The notes below the pieces were generated by a model that saw only the letters and a program-made list of their open reading frames with translations, ran no database searches and was not told where the DNA came from. Below are positions 35,029-45,977 of a DNA stretch of 64,000 nucleotides, in pieces. Positions within the stretch are counted from its first letter, which is position 1. Every line of letters starts with the position of its first letter. The stretch is from Tabrizicola fusiformis (GTDB lineage Bacteria; Pseudomonadota; Alphaproteobacteria; Rhodobacterales; Rhodobacteraceae): assembly GCF_013328815.1 (NCBI RefSeq), contig NZ_JABUHN010000012.1, positions 1 through 64,000 on the forward strand. Direction: 5' to 3'. Both the position numbers and the translations under genes were made by a program.

Positions 35029-38000
35029 TCCCCCGCCTCCAGCGCGGCGGCGATCGAGTTGCGCCGGGTGACCCAAAGCCCGGCCTCGGCCAGCCGCCGG
35101 AACAGGTCACGCAGCGCCGCCAGTGCCCCGGGGTTCTCGCGCGCCATGAAGGCGACCAGATCGTCGCGGCCCAGCGTGGCCGTGTGGTAAAGGTCGAACA
35201 GATGGGGCGGCACCACCCCGGCCAGGTGGGCAAAGGCCGCCAGATGGTCGGCGGTGGCGGCAATCTCGGCGGCCCCCCGGAACCCGTGGCGCATCATGCC
35301 TTCGGCCCAGAGCGGGTCGGCGGCTCGACCGCGAACCACGCGGGCAATTTCCTCGGTCAGGCTGCGGGCGCGGGGCCGGTCTGGCTGCGTTGCGTCAAGG
35401 TGGTAAAGTGCGGGCTGTGCTGCGCCCAGCCGGGCAAGGGCCGCGGCAAACCCCGCCTCATGCGCGGCATAATCTGCGGCCAGCAGCAGATCGCTTTCGG
35501 GCAAATCCTGCGCGTGAACGAAACTGTCCGCCCCGCGCAGCCGCGCCTCAAGCCCGGCACGGTCGGCGCGCGGCAGGCCATCGGCCCCGATCGCCCAGCT
35601 TGAGGCGGCAATCCACGCCTCGCCCGCCGCCGCCCGCGCCTCTGCGGTGAAATCCTGCGCCGCCGCCGCCATGCCAAGCCCGTATTCCCCCGGGCCGGGC
35701 CCAAAGACCCGGGCGGCGCGCTGGGCATAGGGGGTGTCGGCGGCGTCTTCGTCCCGTTCGGCCAGCATCTCCGCGCCGGTTTCAAAGAGCGCGGCCAGAG
35801 CCGGGAAGACATCACGGAACAGGCCCGACACCCGCAGCGTCACATCAATGCGGGGTCGGTTCAGCAGGGCGAGCGGCACCACCTCCACCCCGCTGACACG
35901 GCCCGATCCGCCGTCCCAGACCGGCGCCAGCCCTGCCAGATGCAGCGCCATGGCAAATTCCTCGCCCGCCGTGCGCATGGTGGCGCTGCCCCAGAGGTCC
36001 ACCACCAGACCGCGCGGCCAGTCGCCATGATCCTGCAGATGCCGGCGCAACAGCTCTTCGGCGAGCTTCACGCCCTGCGCATGGGCGGCGCGGCTGGGCA
36101 CGGCGCGGGGATCGACGGCGAACAGGTTGCGCCCGGTGGGCAGCACATCGGCCCGCCCCCGTGCCGGACTGCCGGAAGGCCCCGGCGCCACCCGCCGCCC
36201 GGCCAGCGCGGTCAGCAGCCCCACGCGTTCGGCATCCCCGCAGGCGCCCCGGCCAAAGACATGCAGCCCGTCGCCATATTGGCTTTCCTTGATATCGCAG
36301 ACGAAGCGGTCGATCCGGGTGATCGCCTCGGCGGCTCCGGCACCGGGCGGCAGGCCCAGATCGGCCTCGACCCCGGCGCTTTGCGCCTCGGAACGGATTG
36401 CGGCAATCAGCCGGTCACGCCGGGCCGGGTCCAGCCCGTCGGCGGTGGAATATTCATCCAGAAGCCGCTCAAGCCCGTGCAGGGCTTCGGGCAGGGTGGC
36501 GGCGCGCAGGGGCGGCGGCAGATGGCCAAGGGTCAGCGCGCCGATCCGTCGCTTGGCCTGCGCCGCCTCGCCCGGGTCGTTGACGATGAACGGATAGATC
36601 ACCGGCAGGTCACCCAGCAAAGCCTCGGGCCAGCACGTCTCTGACAAAGCGACGGATTTCCCGGGCAGCCATTCCAGCGTGCCATGGGCGCCCATATGCA
36701 CCATCGCGTGCAGGCCCTGCGCCCGCAGCCACAGGTAAAAGGCCACATAGGCGTGGCGGGGTAGTCGGGTCAGGTCGTGATACTCGTCGTCCTGCCGAGC
36801 GGGCAGGCCACGTTCCGGCTGCAGCGCGATCAGGACATTCCCGCGCCGGGTGGCGGCAAAACGGAACGCTCCGCCGGCACAGGCCGGATCATCGCCGGGC
36901 GCGCCCCAGGCGGCGTGCAGCGCCGCGCGCAGGCTTGGGGGCAGCGTTTCCAGCGCGGCAAGGTAATCGGCCAGCGGCCAGTGCAGCCTTTCGGCCGCAA
37001 GCGCCGGCGCCAGCGGGGCCGCCCCCGCGACCAGATAGCCCGCCGTCGTCAGATCGGCCATCACCGCTTCGGCCGAGGCGAGGGCGTCCAGCCCAACGGC
37101 ATGGGCCATCTGCCAGCCTTTGCCCGGATAGGTGGAGAGAACCATCGCCAGCGCCCGCTTGGCCGGAGGGGTTTCGGCCAGCCGCAGCCATCCCGCCACC
37201 CGCGCGACCACCGCCGCCACCCGCCCGGCATCGGCGCGATGGGCAAAGCGCGAAAACTGCAGGTCGGGATCTTTCCCCCCGGGCGATTTGAACGACACCA
37301 GCCCGGCGAACAGCCGCCCGTCCACCTCGGGCAGGACCACATGCATGGCAAGGTCGGAGGGCGAAAGGCCGCGGTCCGACGCGGCCCAGTCGCGCCGCCG
37401 CGCCGTCGAAAGCGCCACCTGAAACACCGGGCAATCGGCCCCGTCAAAAGGCGTGGCCCCATCATCGCCCCGTGCGGAAAAGGCGGTGGCATTCACCACC
37501 GCAAGCGGCGGATTGGCGGTCAGGTGCGGGCGCAGCCAATCGGCAAACCCGGGCGCCTTCAGCGAGGCGGCAAAGACCCCGCAGGCGGCAATACCCGCCG
37601 CGCGAAAGCCACGGATCAGCGCATCCACCGGATCGGTGTCGGCGGCCGTCAGATAACTGCGGTAAAAGCTGATCAGCACGGCGCGGCCTTCTGGCGGTGC
37701 CGGAATCGCCCCAAGATCGGGGTCGTAAAACCCCATGTCGGGCAGCCGCTTGTCCCCCGGCACCGGCCCGGCATAAAGCCCCGCCGCCAGCGCAAGCTGC
37801 GCCAGCGCCGCCTGTGCCGCCACCGCGCCGCCGGTATCGCACAGATGCTGCAACCGGCGCAGCGTCGAAACCGGCAGGGTCGAGGCGGCATCCAGCGCCG
37901 GATCGGACCGCCCGTCGGCGGGCAACACCGCCAGCGCGATACCGCGCCGCCGCGCCAGATCCTGCACCGAGGCAAGGCCATAGGGCCAATAGGCCGCCCC

Positions 38001-38276
38001 GCCGATCAGCCGGATCAGGATGGCCTTGGCCCCCGAAAGCGTGCGCTCGACATAGGTATCGACCGAGACGGGATGTTTCAGCGCGACAAGATTTTGCAGC
38101 CGCAAGGTAGGATGGGCCATATTGCCCATCCTGCGGGATCGGTGCCAGCCCGCAGCAAAGGCGCCAAGATCGCTGTCCGAAAAGGACAGGACGATCAGCT
38201 CTGCCGGTTCCTGCCCCGGATCAAACGGCGCTTCGGCGGTCTCAAGTCCCCGTGTCTCGCGGAAGACGACATGCAT
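35025..38276 (-). CDS. cobN: Cobaltochelatase subunit CobN
   Basis: A 1083-residue large subunit that binds hydrogenobyrinic acid a,c-diamide and inserts Co2+ with the CobS-CobT AAA+ complex. The conserved MVHMGAHGTLEWLPGKSVALSE region and YPFIVNDPGEAAQAKRRIGA are visible. The start at 38276 (MHVVFRETRG) lies 8 bp after the cobW stop; an upstream frame to 38378 is antisense-like and lies within cobW. It is at the short end of the CobN range (about 1,100-1,300 residues). cobS and cobT are not in the window, as is common in Rhodobacterales. Confidence 0.94.
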   Translation of the reverse strand: MHVVFRETRGLETAEAPFDPGQEPAELIVLSFSDSDLGAFAAGWHRSRRMGNMAHPTLRLQNLVALKHPVSVDTYVERTLSGAKAILIRLIGGAAYWPYGLASVQDLARRRGIALAVLPADGRSDPALDAASTLPVSTLRRLQHLCDTGGAVAAQAALAQLALAAGLYAGPVPGDKRLPDMGFYDPDLGAIPAPPEGRAVLISFYRSYLTAADTDPVDALIRGFRAAGIAACGVFAASLKAPGFADWLRPHLTANPPLAVVNATAFSARGDDGATPFDGADCPVFQVALSTARRRDWAASDRGLSPSDLAMHVVLPEVDGRLFAGLVSFKSPGGKDPDLQFSRFAHRADAGRVAAVVARVAGWLRLAETPPAKRALAMVLSTYPGKGWQMAHAVGLDALASAEAVMADLTTAGYLVAGAAPLAPALAAERLHWPLADYLAALETLPPSLRAALHAAWGAPGDDPACAGGAFRFAATRRGNVLIALQPERGLPARQDDEYHDLTRLPRHAYVAFYLWLRAQGLHAMVHMGAHGTLEWLPGKSVALSETCWPEALLGDLPVIYPFIVNDPGEAAQAKRRIGALTLGHLPPPLRAATLPEALHGLERLLDEYSTADGLDPARRDRLIAAIRSEAQSAGVEADLGLPPGAGAAEAITRIDRFVCDIKESQYGDGLHVFGRGACGDAERVGLLTALAGRRVAPGPSGSPARGRADVLPTGRNLFAVDPRAVPSRAAHAQGVKLAEELLRRHLQDHGDWPRGLVVDLWGSATMRTAGEEFAMALHLAGLAPVWDGGSGRVSGVEVVPLALLNRPRIDVTLRVSGLFRDVFPALAALFETGAEMLAERDEDAADTPYAQRAARVFGPGPGEYGLGMAAAAQDFTAEARAAAGEAWIAASSWAIGADGLPRADRAGLEARLRGADSFVHAQDLPESDLLLAADYAAHEAGFAAALARLGAAQPALYHLDATQPDRPRARSLTEEIARVVRGRAADPLWAEGMMRHGFRGAAEIAATADHLAAFAHLAGVVPPHLFDLYHTATLGRDDLVAFMARENPGALAALRDLFRRLAEAGLWVTRRNSIAAALEAGE

Positions 38277-38284
38277 GGCCCGCC

Positions 38285-39319
38285 TCAGGTCCCCAGAACG
38301 GTGCGGATCGCGGCTTCGTCGATGTCGTGATGCTCGGCAATGACGACCAGTTGCGAACGGCGTGGCGCAGAACCCCAAGGCCGGTCGAACTGCTGGCGCA
38401 CCCGTTCCCCCACCGCCTGCAGCAAAAGCCGCATCGGCTTGCCCGCCACCGCGACATGGCCCTTGACGCGCAGGATGTTCTGCTCGCGCGCAAGGCGCTG
38501 CACCCGGGCGGCCAGATCGGCAGGATCGGCCACTTCGGCCAGGTCGATCACCAGCGAAGCGAAATCGTCATGCTCGTGGTCGTCATGGCCGTCATGGTGG
38601 CTGGGCCGGGCGGCAAGATCATCTTCGGCTGCCGCATTCAGGCCCAGGATCACGCGCGGGTCGATGCTGCCATCGGTCATCGGCAGAATGGGCAGACGGC
38701 GCGGCACTTCGGCCTCGATCACCGCGCGGGCGGCGGCAAGCCCGGCCTCGCCCGCCAGATCGGCCTTGGTCAAAAGGATGATATCGGCGCAGGCGATCTG
38801 ATCCTCGAACACCTCGGACAACGGTGTTTCGTGGTCAAGGCTGTCATCCGCCGCGCGCTGCGCCGCGACCGCCGCCGGATCGGGGGCAAAGCGCCCCGCC
38901 GCCACCGCCTCGGCATCGGCCAGCGCCACCACCCCGTCCACCGTGATGCGCGAGCGGATCGCGGGCCAGTCGAATGCCTTGAGCAGCGGTTTGGGCAACG
39001 CCAGACCCGAAGTCTCGATCAGGATGTGATCCGGCCGCTCGGGCAGGGCCATCAGCGCCTCGATCGTCGGAATGAAATCATCGGCAACGGTGCAGCAGAT
39101 GCAGCCATTGGCCAGTTCGACAATGTTCTCGACCGGGCAATTTGCATCGGCACAGGATTTCAGGATGTCGCCGTCCACCCCCACGGTGCCGAATTCGTTC
39201 ACCAGAATGGCCAGTCGCCGCCCCTGTGGGTTCTGCATCAGATGCCGGATCAGCGTGGTTTTCCCCGCGCCCAGAAAGCCGGTGATCACCGTCACGGGAA
39301 TTTTTGTCAGATCGGGCAT
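38285..39319 (-). CDS. cobW: CobW G3E-family GTPase, cobalt chaperone candidate
   Basis: A 344-residue P-loop GTPase: Walker A GFLGAGKTT (14-22), the metal-binding CxCC at 73-76 (GCICC), an ETSGLALPKPLL switch region and a His/Asp-rich loop (HHDGHDDHEHDD, near residue 240). The C-terminal CobW_C domain follows. The family is thought to deliver a metal, here probably Co2+ to the CobN chelatase encoded directly downstream. It lies between a DUF1636 gene (3-bp gap) and cobN (8-bp gap). Confidence 0.93.
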   Translation of the reverse strand: MPDLTKIPVTVITGFLGAGKTTLIRHLMQNPQGRRLAILVNEFGTVGVDGDILKSCADANCPVENIVELANGCICCTVADDFIPTIEALMALPERPDHILIETSGLALPKPLLKAFDWPAIRSRITVDGVVALADAEAVAAGRFAPDPAAVAAQRAADDSLDHETPLSEVFEDQIACADIILLTKADLAGEAGLAAARAVIEAEVPRRLPILPMTDGSIDPRVILGLNAAAEDDLAARPSHHDGHDDHEHDDFASLVIDLAEVADPADLAARVQRLAREQNILRVKGHVAVAGKPMRLLLQAVGERVRQQFDRPWGSAPRRSQLVVIAEHHDIDEAAIRTVLGT

Positions 39320-39322
39320 GTC

Positions 39323-39679
39323 TCAGCTCTCCATCGGGGGGATGCGGGCAAGGCTTTGCTTGCGGAAGATCGCGGGGCGCTCGCGCCAGGGCACGATGCC
39401 GTCGGCGCTGATGGCATAAAGACCGGCGCCGCGCAGGATTTCGGGAATGTCGGCTTCGCCCAGACGGCCATAGACATAGGACCAGGCGCCGGGCTTGCTC
39501 AACGCGATGTTACAGCCGTGATCGCAGGCCGAAAGGCATTCCGTCGCCCGGATCGTCACCCCCTGCGGGGCCCCGCTCCGCAACAGGGCGTCGTGCAGCC
39601 GCTGCCCGGGGCAGGCTTCGCCCTCGGGCACCGGCTGACCGGCGCGACAGGTGGTGCAGACATGCAAAATGGCGGCCAT
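39323..39679 (-). CDS. DUF1636 metal-binding protein of the cob operon
   Basis: A 118-residue protein whose start at 39679 (MAAILHVCTTCRAGQ) gives the family's usual N terminus. Cysteines in CTTC, ACPG, ECLSAC and DHGC suggest a thioredoxin-like 2Fe-2S ferredoxin or zinc fold. Members cluster with cobW and cobN, but no activity is established. It is the first gene behind the cobalamin riboswitch. A role in cobalt handling or as an electron carrier for the operon is inference. Confidence 0.85.
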   Translation of the reverse strand: MAAILHVCTTCRAGQPVPEGEACPGQRLHDALLRSGAPQGVTIRATECLSACDHGCNIALSKPGAWSYVYGRLGEADIPEILRGAGLYAISADGIVPWRERPAIFRKQSLARIPPMES

Positions 39680-39782
39680 GGCCCCTCCCGACAAGAATAT
39701 ACGGGATGGCCAACGGTTCGGGCTGCAAAGGCCCAATACCCGAAGGTCACGGAACACCCCGTCCGCGCGTTTCAGTTCAGGT

Positions 39783-39983
39783 GCTGGCAGGTCTCCCGGC
39801 TTGCGGATATCGGGGCGGGCAAGCCTGCCCCGGCGCTCTGCCCGCCTTCCCGAACCTTGCGGCCAGTGGCATTGGACAGACCTTTCCGGTCACGGTCGCG
39901 GGGGCGGCTGCGCTTCGGCGGCACGACGCAAGGCGCCGCAATACCTGTCGCATTCCCTTTTGGCCTGCCCTAAGACAGGCACC
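39783..39983 (-). promoter_or_regulatory. Cobalamin riboswitch 1 (before DUF1636-cobW-cobN...)
   Basis: On the minus strand the leader begins GGTGCCTGTCTTAGGGCAGG, contains the conserved AAAGGGAATGCG and ends with the B12 box AGCCGGGAGACCTGCC (39800-39785). It lies 105 bp upstream of the first start codon. A TTGACA -35 candidate lies at 40027-40022, upstream of the leader. The riboswitch should turn off the cobW-to-cobJ operon when adenosylcobalamin is plentiful. Confidence 0.9.
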
Positions 39984-40045
39984 AGCGCCTATGCGCCCCT
40001 CGTCTGCCAGATGGGCGGCGCTGTCAAGGAAAAGGAAACGCCCCG

Positions 40046-40687
40046 ATGTCTGAAACCGGCGAAATGCCCCTTCTGTCCGAAGCCGAAGACCGCGCCCGCC
40101 ACGCCGCCAAGATGGCCAAGAAGAAGGCTGCCCGCGATAAGATCATGGCGGGCAAATCGGCGGAAAAGGGTCTGGTGATCGTCCATACCGGCGCGGGCAA
40201 GGGCAAATCCTCGTCCGGCTTCGGCATGATCCTGCGCTGCATCGCGCATGGAATGCCCTGTGCGGTGGTGCAGTTCATCAAGGGCGCCTGGGACACCGGC
40301 GAGCGCCGCCTGATCGAAGGCAATTTCCGCGACCTCTGCCAGTTTCACGCCATGGGCGAAGGCTTCACCTGGGAAACCCAGGACAAGACCCGCGACATCG
40401 CCGCCGCCCGGGCCGGCTGGGAAAAGGCCAAGGAGCTGATCCGCGACCCCGCGATCCGCTTCGTGCTGCTGGACGAAATCAATATTGCCCTGCGCTATGA
40501 CTACCTTGACCTTGACGAGGTGCTGACCTTCCTGCGCGAGGAAAAGCCGCCCCTGACCCATGTCTGCCTGACCGGCCGCAATGCCCGCGAGGCGCTGATC
40601 GAGGCGGCCGATCTGGTGACCGAGATGACGCTGGTCAAGCATCCGTTCCGCTCGGGCATCAAGGGGCAGGCGGGGGTCGAGTTCTGA
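40046..40687 (+). CDS. cobO: Cob(I)yrinic acid a,c-diamide adenosyltransferase CobO
   Basis: A 213-residue CobA/CobO-type corrinoid adenosyltransferase. The P-loop is HTGAGKGKSSSGFGMILR; further marks are VQFIKGAWDTGERR, FTWETQDKTRD and VLLDEINIALRYDYLD. It adds the 5'-deoxyadenosyl ligand to Co(I) corrinoid. It is divergent from the riboswitch-controlled operon with about 60 bp between leader and start, and AAGGAAA lies upstream of its ATG. It has no riboswitch of its own. Confidence 0.95.
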   Translation: MSETGEMPLLSEAEDRARHAAKMAKKKAARDKIMAGKSAEKGLVIVHTGAGKGKSSSGFGMILRCIAHGMPCAVVQFIKGAWDTGERRLIEGNFRDLCQFHAMGEGFTWETQDKTRDIAAARAGWEKAKELIRDPAIRFVLLDEINIALRYDYLDLDEVLTFLREEKPPLTHVCLTGRNAREALIEAADLVTEMTLVKHPFRSGIKGQAGVEF

Positions 40688-40689
40688 TG

Positions 40690-40755
40690 CCGGAACGCAG
40701 GCGGAGCCCCCGGGGCGCTGCCCCGGACCCCGGGATATTTGGGCCAAGATGAAAT
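40690..40755 (+). repeat. Interspersed repeat copy A (Rhodobacterales-style)
   Basis: A stretch of ggcggagccccc, then gccccggaccccgggatatttgggccaagatgaa. An inverted, imperfect partner lies at 40905-40950. It resembles an intergenic repeat common in Rhodobacterales genomes and can form a GC-rich hairpin downstream of cobO. Confidence 0.55.
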
Positions 40756-40813
40756 CAACGAAATGTTAACCGAATCGTCCCACGAAAATGGAGCGGCACA
40801 GGGAGGGATCCCG

Positions 40814-40963
40814 ATGACCGCCCAAGGTGAAAGCACCGCGTCTCCCCCGTGCAAACGGCCCGAGGCGCGGTGCCGTTTTGAGGGCACCGGCAATTTCATC
40901 TTGGCGATAAATATCCCCGCCGGAGGCTCCCGCAGGGTCAGCGGCGCAGGGGCCGGGGCATGA
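40814..40963 (+). CDS. Possible 49-residue leader ORF coupled to cobQ
   Basis: An ATG at 40814 preceded by a good ribosome site (GGGAGGG, 6 bp spacing) opens a 49-codon frame ([20 protein letters not shown]...). Its stop TGA overlaps the cobQ ATG at 40960 (ATGA). cobQ itself has no obvious Shine-Dalgarno sequence, so coupling is plausible. The frame passes through the inverted repeat copy and a terminator-like hairpin, so it may equally be fortuitous. The product is unrecognised. Confidence 0.3.
   Translation: MTAQGESTASPPCKRPEARCRFEGTGNFILAINIPAGGSRRVSGAGAGA
40851..40879 (+). terminator. Hairpin with T-run upstream of cobQ
   Basis: AAACGGC (40853-40859) pairs with GCCGTTT (40872-40878), followed by a further T and G. 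It could end cobO readthrough or attenuate cobQ. Confidence 0.4.
40905..40950 (-). repeat. Interspersed repeat copy B, inverted
   Basis: Read on the minus strand it gives gcctccggcggggatatttatcgccaagatga, matching copy A around the gggatattt...gccaagatgaa core. The two copies face each other about 150 bp apart. Confidence 0.55.
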
Positions 40964-42408
40964 AGGCGCTGATGATCCAGGGCTGCGGCTCGAATGTCGG
41001 CAAGTCGATGCTGGTGGCGGGGCTGTGCCGGGCGGCGCGGCGGCGGGGCATATTGGTGGCGCCGTTCAAGCCGCAGAACATGTCGAACAATGCCGCCGTG
41101 ACGGCGGATGGCGGCGAGATCGGGCGAGCGCAGGCGTTGCAGGCCATGGCTTGCGGGCTTGAGCCGGTGGTGGATATGAACCCGGTGCTGCTCAAGCCCG
41201 AAAGCGAGATGGGCGCGCAGGTTGTGGTGCAGGGGCGGCGCCTCACCACGACCCGGGCGCGCGATTATGCGGCGCTGAAGCCGCAGCTTCTGGGGGCGGT
41301 GCTGGAGAGTTTCCAGCGTCTGAAGGGCGCATATGATCTGGTGATCGTGGAGGGGGCGGGCAGTCCGGCAGAGGTGAACCTGCGGGCGGGTGACATTGCC
41401 AATATGGGTTTCGCCCGGGCGGCGGCGGTGCCGGTGGTTCTGGCGGGGGATATCGACCGGGGTGGGGTGATTGCGCAGCTCGTCGGCACGCAGGCGGTGA
41501 TGGAGCCGGGCGATGCCGCCATGGTGGCGGGTTTCCTGATCAACAAGTTCCGCGGCGACCCGCGGTTGTTCGACGACGGTTATCACCTGATCGGCGCGCG
41601 GACAGGCTGGCGCGGTTTTGGCGTGGTGCCGTGGTTCGCGCAGGCGCATCTTCTGCCGGCCGAGGATGCGCTCGACATCGCGGCATCTCCGCAGAGGGCG
41701 GGGGCGGTGACGGTGGCCTGCCTGACCTTTTCGCGCATTGCGAATTTCGACGATCTCGACCCGCTCAAGGCCGAGCCGGGGGTGAACCTTGTCATGGTGC
41801 GTCCGGGAGAGGCCATTCCGGGCGAGGCGCGGCTGGTCATTCTGCCTGGGTCGAAATCGACGCGGGGCGATCTGGCGTTTCTGCGGGCGCAGGGCTGGGA
41901 CGTCGATCTTGCGGCGCATGTGCGGCGGGGCGGCCATGTGCTGGGCATTTGTGGTGGCTATCAGATGCTGGGGCGTGTCGTGGCCGATCCGCAGGGGATC
42001 GAGGGGCCGGCTGGTGAGACGGCGGGGCTTGGCCTGCTCGACATCGCAACGGTGATGACGCCGGACAAGCGCCTGTCGCGGGTAAGTGCCCGTCATGTGG
42101 ACTCTGGCCTGCCGGTAGAGGGATATGAAATCCATATCGGGCAAAGCCATGGTCCTGATTGCGCCCGGCCTTTCGCGCAGATCGAAGGGCGCAACGAAGG
42201 TGCGGTCAGTGCGAGTGGCCGGATCATGGGCAGCTATCTGCACGGGCTGTTCCTGTCGGACGCCTTTCGTGCCGCGTTTCTGGCAGGCTTGGGCATTGCC
42301 GCCGCCCCGCGCCGCCATGGCGCAGAGGTGGAGGCGGTGCTGGACGCGCTTGCCGCGCATCTTGAGGCGCATCTGGATGTGCCGGGGCTTTTGGCGCTGG
42401 CGCGTTAG
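40960..42408 (+). CDS. cobQ: Cobyric acid synthase CobQ
   Basis: A 482-residue amidotransferase that amidates the b, d, e and g side chains of adenosylcobyrinic acid a,c-diamide. The P-loop-like start is [21 protein letters not shown], with [13 protein letters not shown] next. A class I glutaminase domain follows, with Cys in [11 protein letters not shown] and a late His ([14 protein letters not shown]). Its stop overlaps the convergent cobC stop by 3 bp. It is translated from 40960, possibly coupled to a short upstream frame. Confidence 0.94.
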   Translation: MKALMIQGCGSNVGKSMLVAGLCRAARRRGILVAPFKPQNMSNNAAVTADGGEIGRAQALQAMACGLEPVVDMNPVLLKPESEMGAQVVVQGRRLTTTRARDYAALKPQLLGAVLESFQRLKGAYDLVIVEGAGSPAEVNLRAGDIANMGFARAAAVPVVLAGDIDRGGVIAQLVGTQAVMEPGDAAMVAGFLINKFRGDPRLFDDGYHLIGARTGWRGFGVVPWFAQAHLLPAEDALDIAASPQRAGAVTVACLTFSRIANFDDLDPLKAEPGVNLVMVRPGEAIPGEARLVILPGSKSTRGDLAFLRAQGWDVDLAAHVRRGGHVLGICGGYQMLGRVVADPQGIEGPAGETAGLGLLDIATVMTPDKRLSRVSARHVDSGLPVEGYEIHIGQSHGPDCARPFAQIEGRNEGAVSASGRIMGSYLHGLFLSDAFRAAFLAGLGIAAAPRRHGAEVEAVLDALAAHLEAHLDVPGLLALAR

Positions 42409-43376
42409 GCCGGGGCTTGCAGCGCCTCTTGCAGGCGCTGCCATTCCGGTTCCGGCCCCGGCAGACCAAGGCGCAGGAAGGTGTCGGACCATGGGAAGAT
42501 CCGGCTCCAGATATGATGCCTTGCCAGCCGGTCTTGCGCGGCGGCGGCATCGCCGGTGTCATAAAGCCGGAAGAGCGCGCATCCCCCCGCCAGCCGCCAG
42601 CCCGCGGTGATGGCCAGCGTATCGGCCCTTGCGGCATCGGCGGCCAGTTGCCGCCGCATCGCCGTGGCCCAGCCATGATCGGCCAGCGCGCGGATGCCGA
42701 TCCCGAGCGCGGGGCCGGAAACCGGCCAAGGCCCGGCCCCTTGCGCCAGCGCCGCAATCTCGGCCGCGGCGCCAAAGGCAAAGCCCAGCCGCAGGCCGGC
42801 CAGCCCATAGAACTTGCCGAAAGACCGCAGCACGAGAAGGCCCGGCCCCCCGGCATGGGGCAGCAGCGAAAGCGCGGGCGTCACATCGCCAAAGCTTTCA
42901 TCCACCACCAGAAGGCCGACCTCGCGCGACAGGTCCAGCAGTTCTTCGGGGGCAAAGCTTTGGCCATCGGGGTTGTTGGGATTGACCACCACGGCAAGAT
43001 CGGCGCCGCGCAGATCGTCCAGCCTGCGGCCCGGACGGATGTGCCAGCCCTCCTGCGCAAGGCAGGCGGCATGTTCGTTGTAGGTCGGGGTCAGAACGGC
43101 GGCGGTTCCTGCCGGGCGCAGCCGGGGCACAAGCTGGATCGCCGACTGTGCCCCGGCCAGAGAAACCCCCTCGGCGGTGCTGGTCACGCCCCAGGTGGCG
43201 CGGGCCTGTCGCAGCAGGTCGGTTTGCAGGGTTTTGGTCGGCAGGTTGCGCCAGAGGTCGGCAGGCAGATCGGGCAGCGGCCAGGGGCGGCGGTTGATGC
43301 CGGTGGACAGGTCGATCCAGTCGCCCGCGCCGTGCCGCGCCATCGCCTGATCCAGATTGCCGCCGTGATCGCGCAT
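42405..43376 (-). CDS. cobC: L-threonine-phosphate decarboxylase CobC
   Basis: A 323-residue class I/II PLP aminotransferase-fold enzyme. [14 protein letters not shown], a substrate loop near [30 protein letters not shown] and the Schiff-base lysine in [18 protein letters not shown] are characteristic. It makes (R)-1-amino-2-propanol phosphate for the cobalamin linker (CobD in Salmonella naming). It is 17 bp downstream of a PduX-like kinase that would supply its substrate. Confidence 0.92.
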   Translation of the reverse strand: MRDHGGNLDQAMARHGAGDWIDLSTGINRRPWPLPDLPADLWRNLPTKTLQTDLLRQARATWGVTSTAEGVSLAGAQSAIQLVPRLRPAGTAAVLTPTYNEHAACLAQEGWHIRPGRRLDDLRGADLAVVVNPNNPDGQSFAPEELLDLSREVGLLVVDESFGDVTPALSLLPHAGGPGLLVLRSFGKFYGLAGLRLGFAFGAAAEIAALAQGAGPWPVSGPALGIGIRALADHGWATAMRRQLAADAARADTLAITAGWRLAGGCALFRLYDTGDAAAAQDRLARHHIWSRIFPWSDTFLRLGLPGPEPEWQRLQEALQAPA

Positions 43377-43393
43377 CGTCTTGCCCTTTGCCG

Positions 43394-45137
<1,744 letters not shown>

Positions 45138-45977
45138 TCATTGCGCAAGGGGCGCAAGCATTTCCAGAAATTCGGGCACGCTCCGCGGCATCGGCGCCCC
45201 TGCCGGGCAAAGCCCGCGCTGGCGTGCGCCAAGCCACAAATCGACCACGACAGGCGGGCGCAGCCCCGCCCCGGCCAGCAGGTTCGCATCGGCCAGAACC
45301 GTCTCGGCCCCCGCCTGTGCCAGAACCGCGCCGTTGCGAAACAGCGCCACATCATCGGCCAGCAGCAGGGCCAGCTCGATGTCATGGGTCGAAAACACCA
45401 GCGTCATTCCCCCCCGGGCAAGGTCGTGCAGAAGGGTGATCAGTTGATCTGCCGCCGTCCGGTCAAGCCCGGCGGTCGGCTCGTCCAGCAGCAGGATTTC
45501 CGGCTGCATCGCCACTGCGCCTGCGATGGCCACGCGCTTCTTCTGCCCGCCCGAAAGCATATGTGTGGGCCGGTCTGCCAGATCGGCGATCCCGAGGGCT
45601 TGCAGCGCCCCTTGCACGCGCGCCGCCGCCTCGGCCCCGGTCAGACCCTGATTGAGCGGGCCGAAGGACACATCCTCGGCCACGGTCGCGGCAAAGATCT
45701 GATCGTCGGCATCCTGAAGCACCAGCGCCACCCGGCTGCGCCATGCGATCAGCCCCCGGCGGGTGTAGTCGCCCGGCTGACCCGCCAGCAGAACCCCGCC
45801 CCGGTCCGGGCGGAGTGATCCGTTCAGATGCAGAAGCAGCGTGGATTTGCCCGCGCCGTTCGGCCCCAGAATGGCCAGCTTGCGTCCGGCCGTTATCTTC
45901 AGGTCCAGCCGCCGCAGGGCCGGCACCCCGCCCGGATAGGAATAGTCCAGCCCGGTTGCCGACAGGATTGCACTCAC
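45138..45977 (-). CDS. cbiO: Cobalt ECF transporter ATPase CbiO
   Basis: A 279-residue ATPase: Walker A GPNGAGKSTLLLHLNG, Q-loop VLQDADDQIF (the ECF 'DDQ' variant), signature LSGGQKKRVAIAGA, Walker B ILLLDEPTAGLD and H-switch STHDIELALLL. It powers cobalt uptake with CbiM, N and Q. The start overlaps the cbiQ stop by 4 bp. Confidence 0.94.
   Translation of the reverse strand: MSAILSATGLDYSYPGGVPALRRLDLKITAGRKLAILGPNGAGKSTLLLHLNGSLRPDRGGVLLAGQPGDYTRRGLIAWRSRVALVLQDADDQIFAATVAEDVSFGPLNQGLTGAEAAARVQGALQALGIADLADRPTHMLSGGQKKRVAIAGAVAMQPEILLLDEPTAGLDRTAADQLITLLHDLARGGMTLVFSTHDIELALLLADDVALFRNGAVLAQAGAETVLADANLLAGAGLRPPVVVDLWLGARQRGLCPAGAPMPRSVPEFLEMLAPLAQ

Noticed and set aside
40501-42492. 663-codon minus-strand frame opposite cobO/cobQ
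   Set aside because: Arg/His/Pro-rich antisense artefact across two genes and an intergenic repeat.
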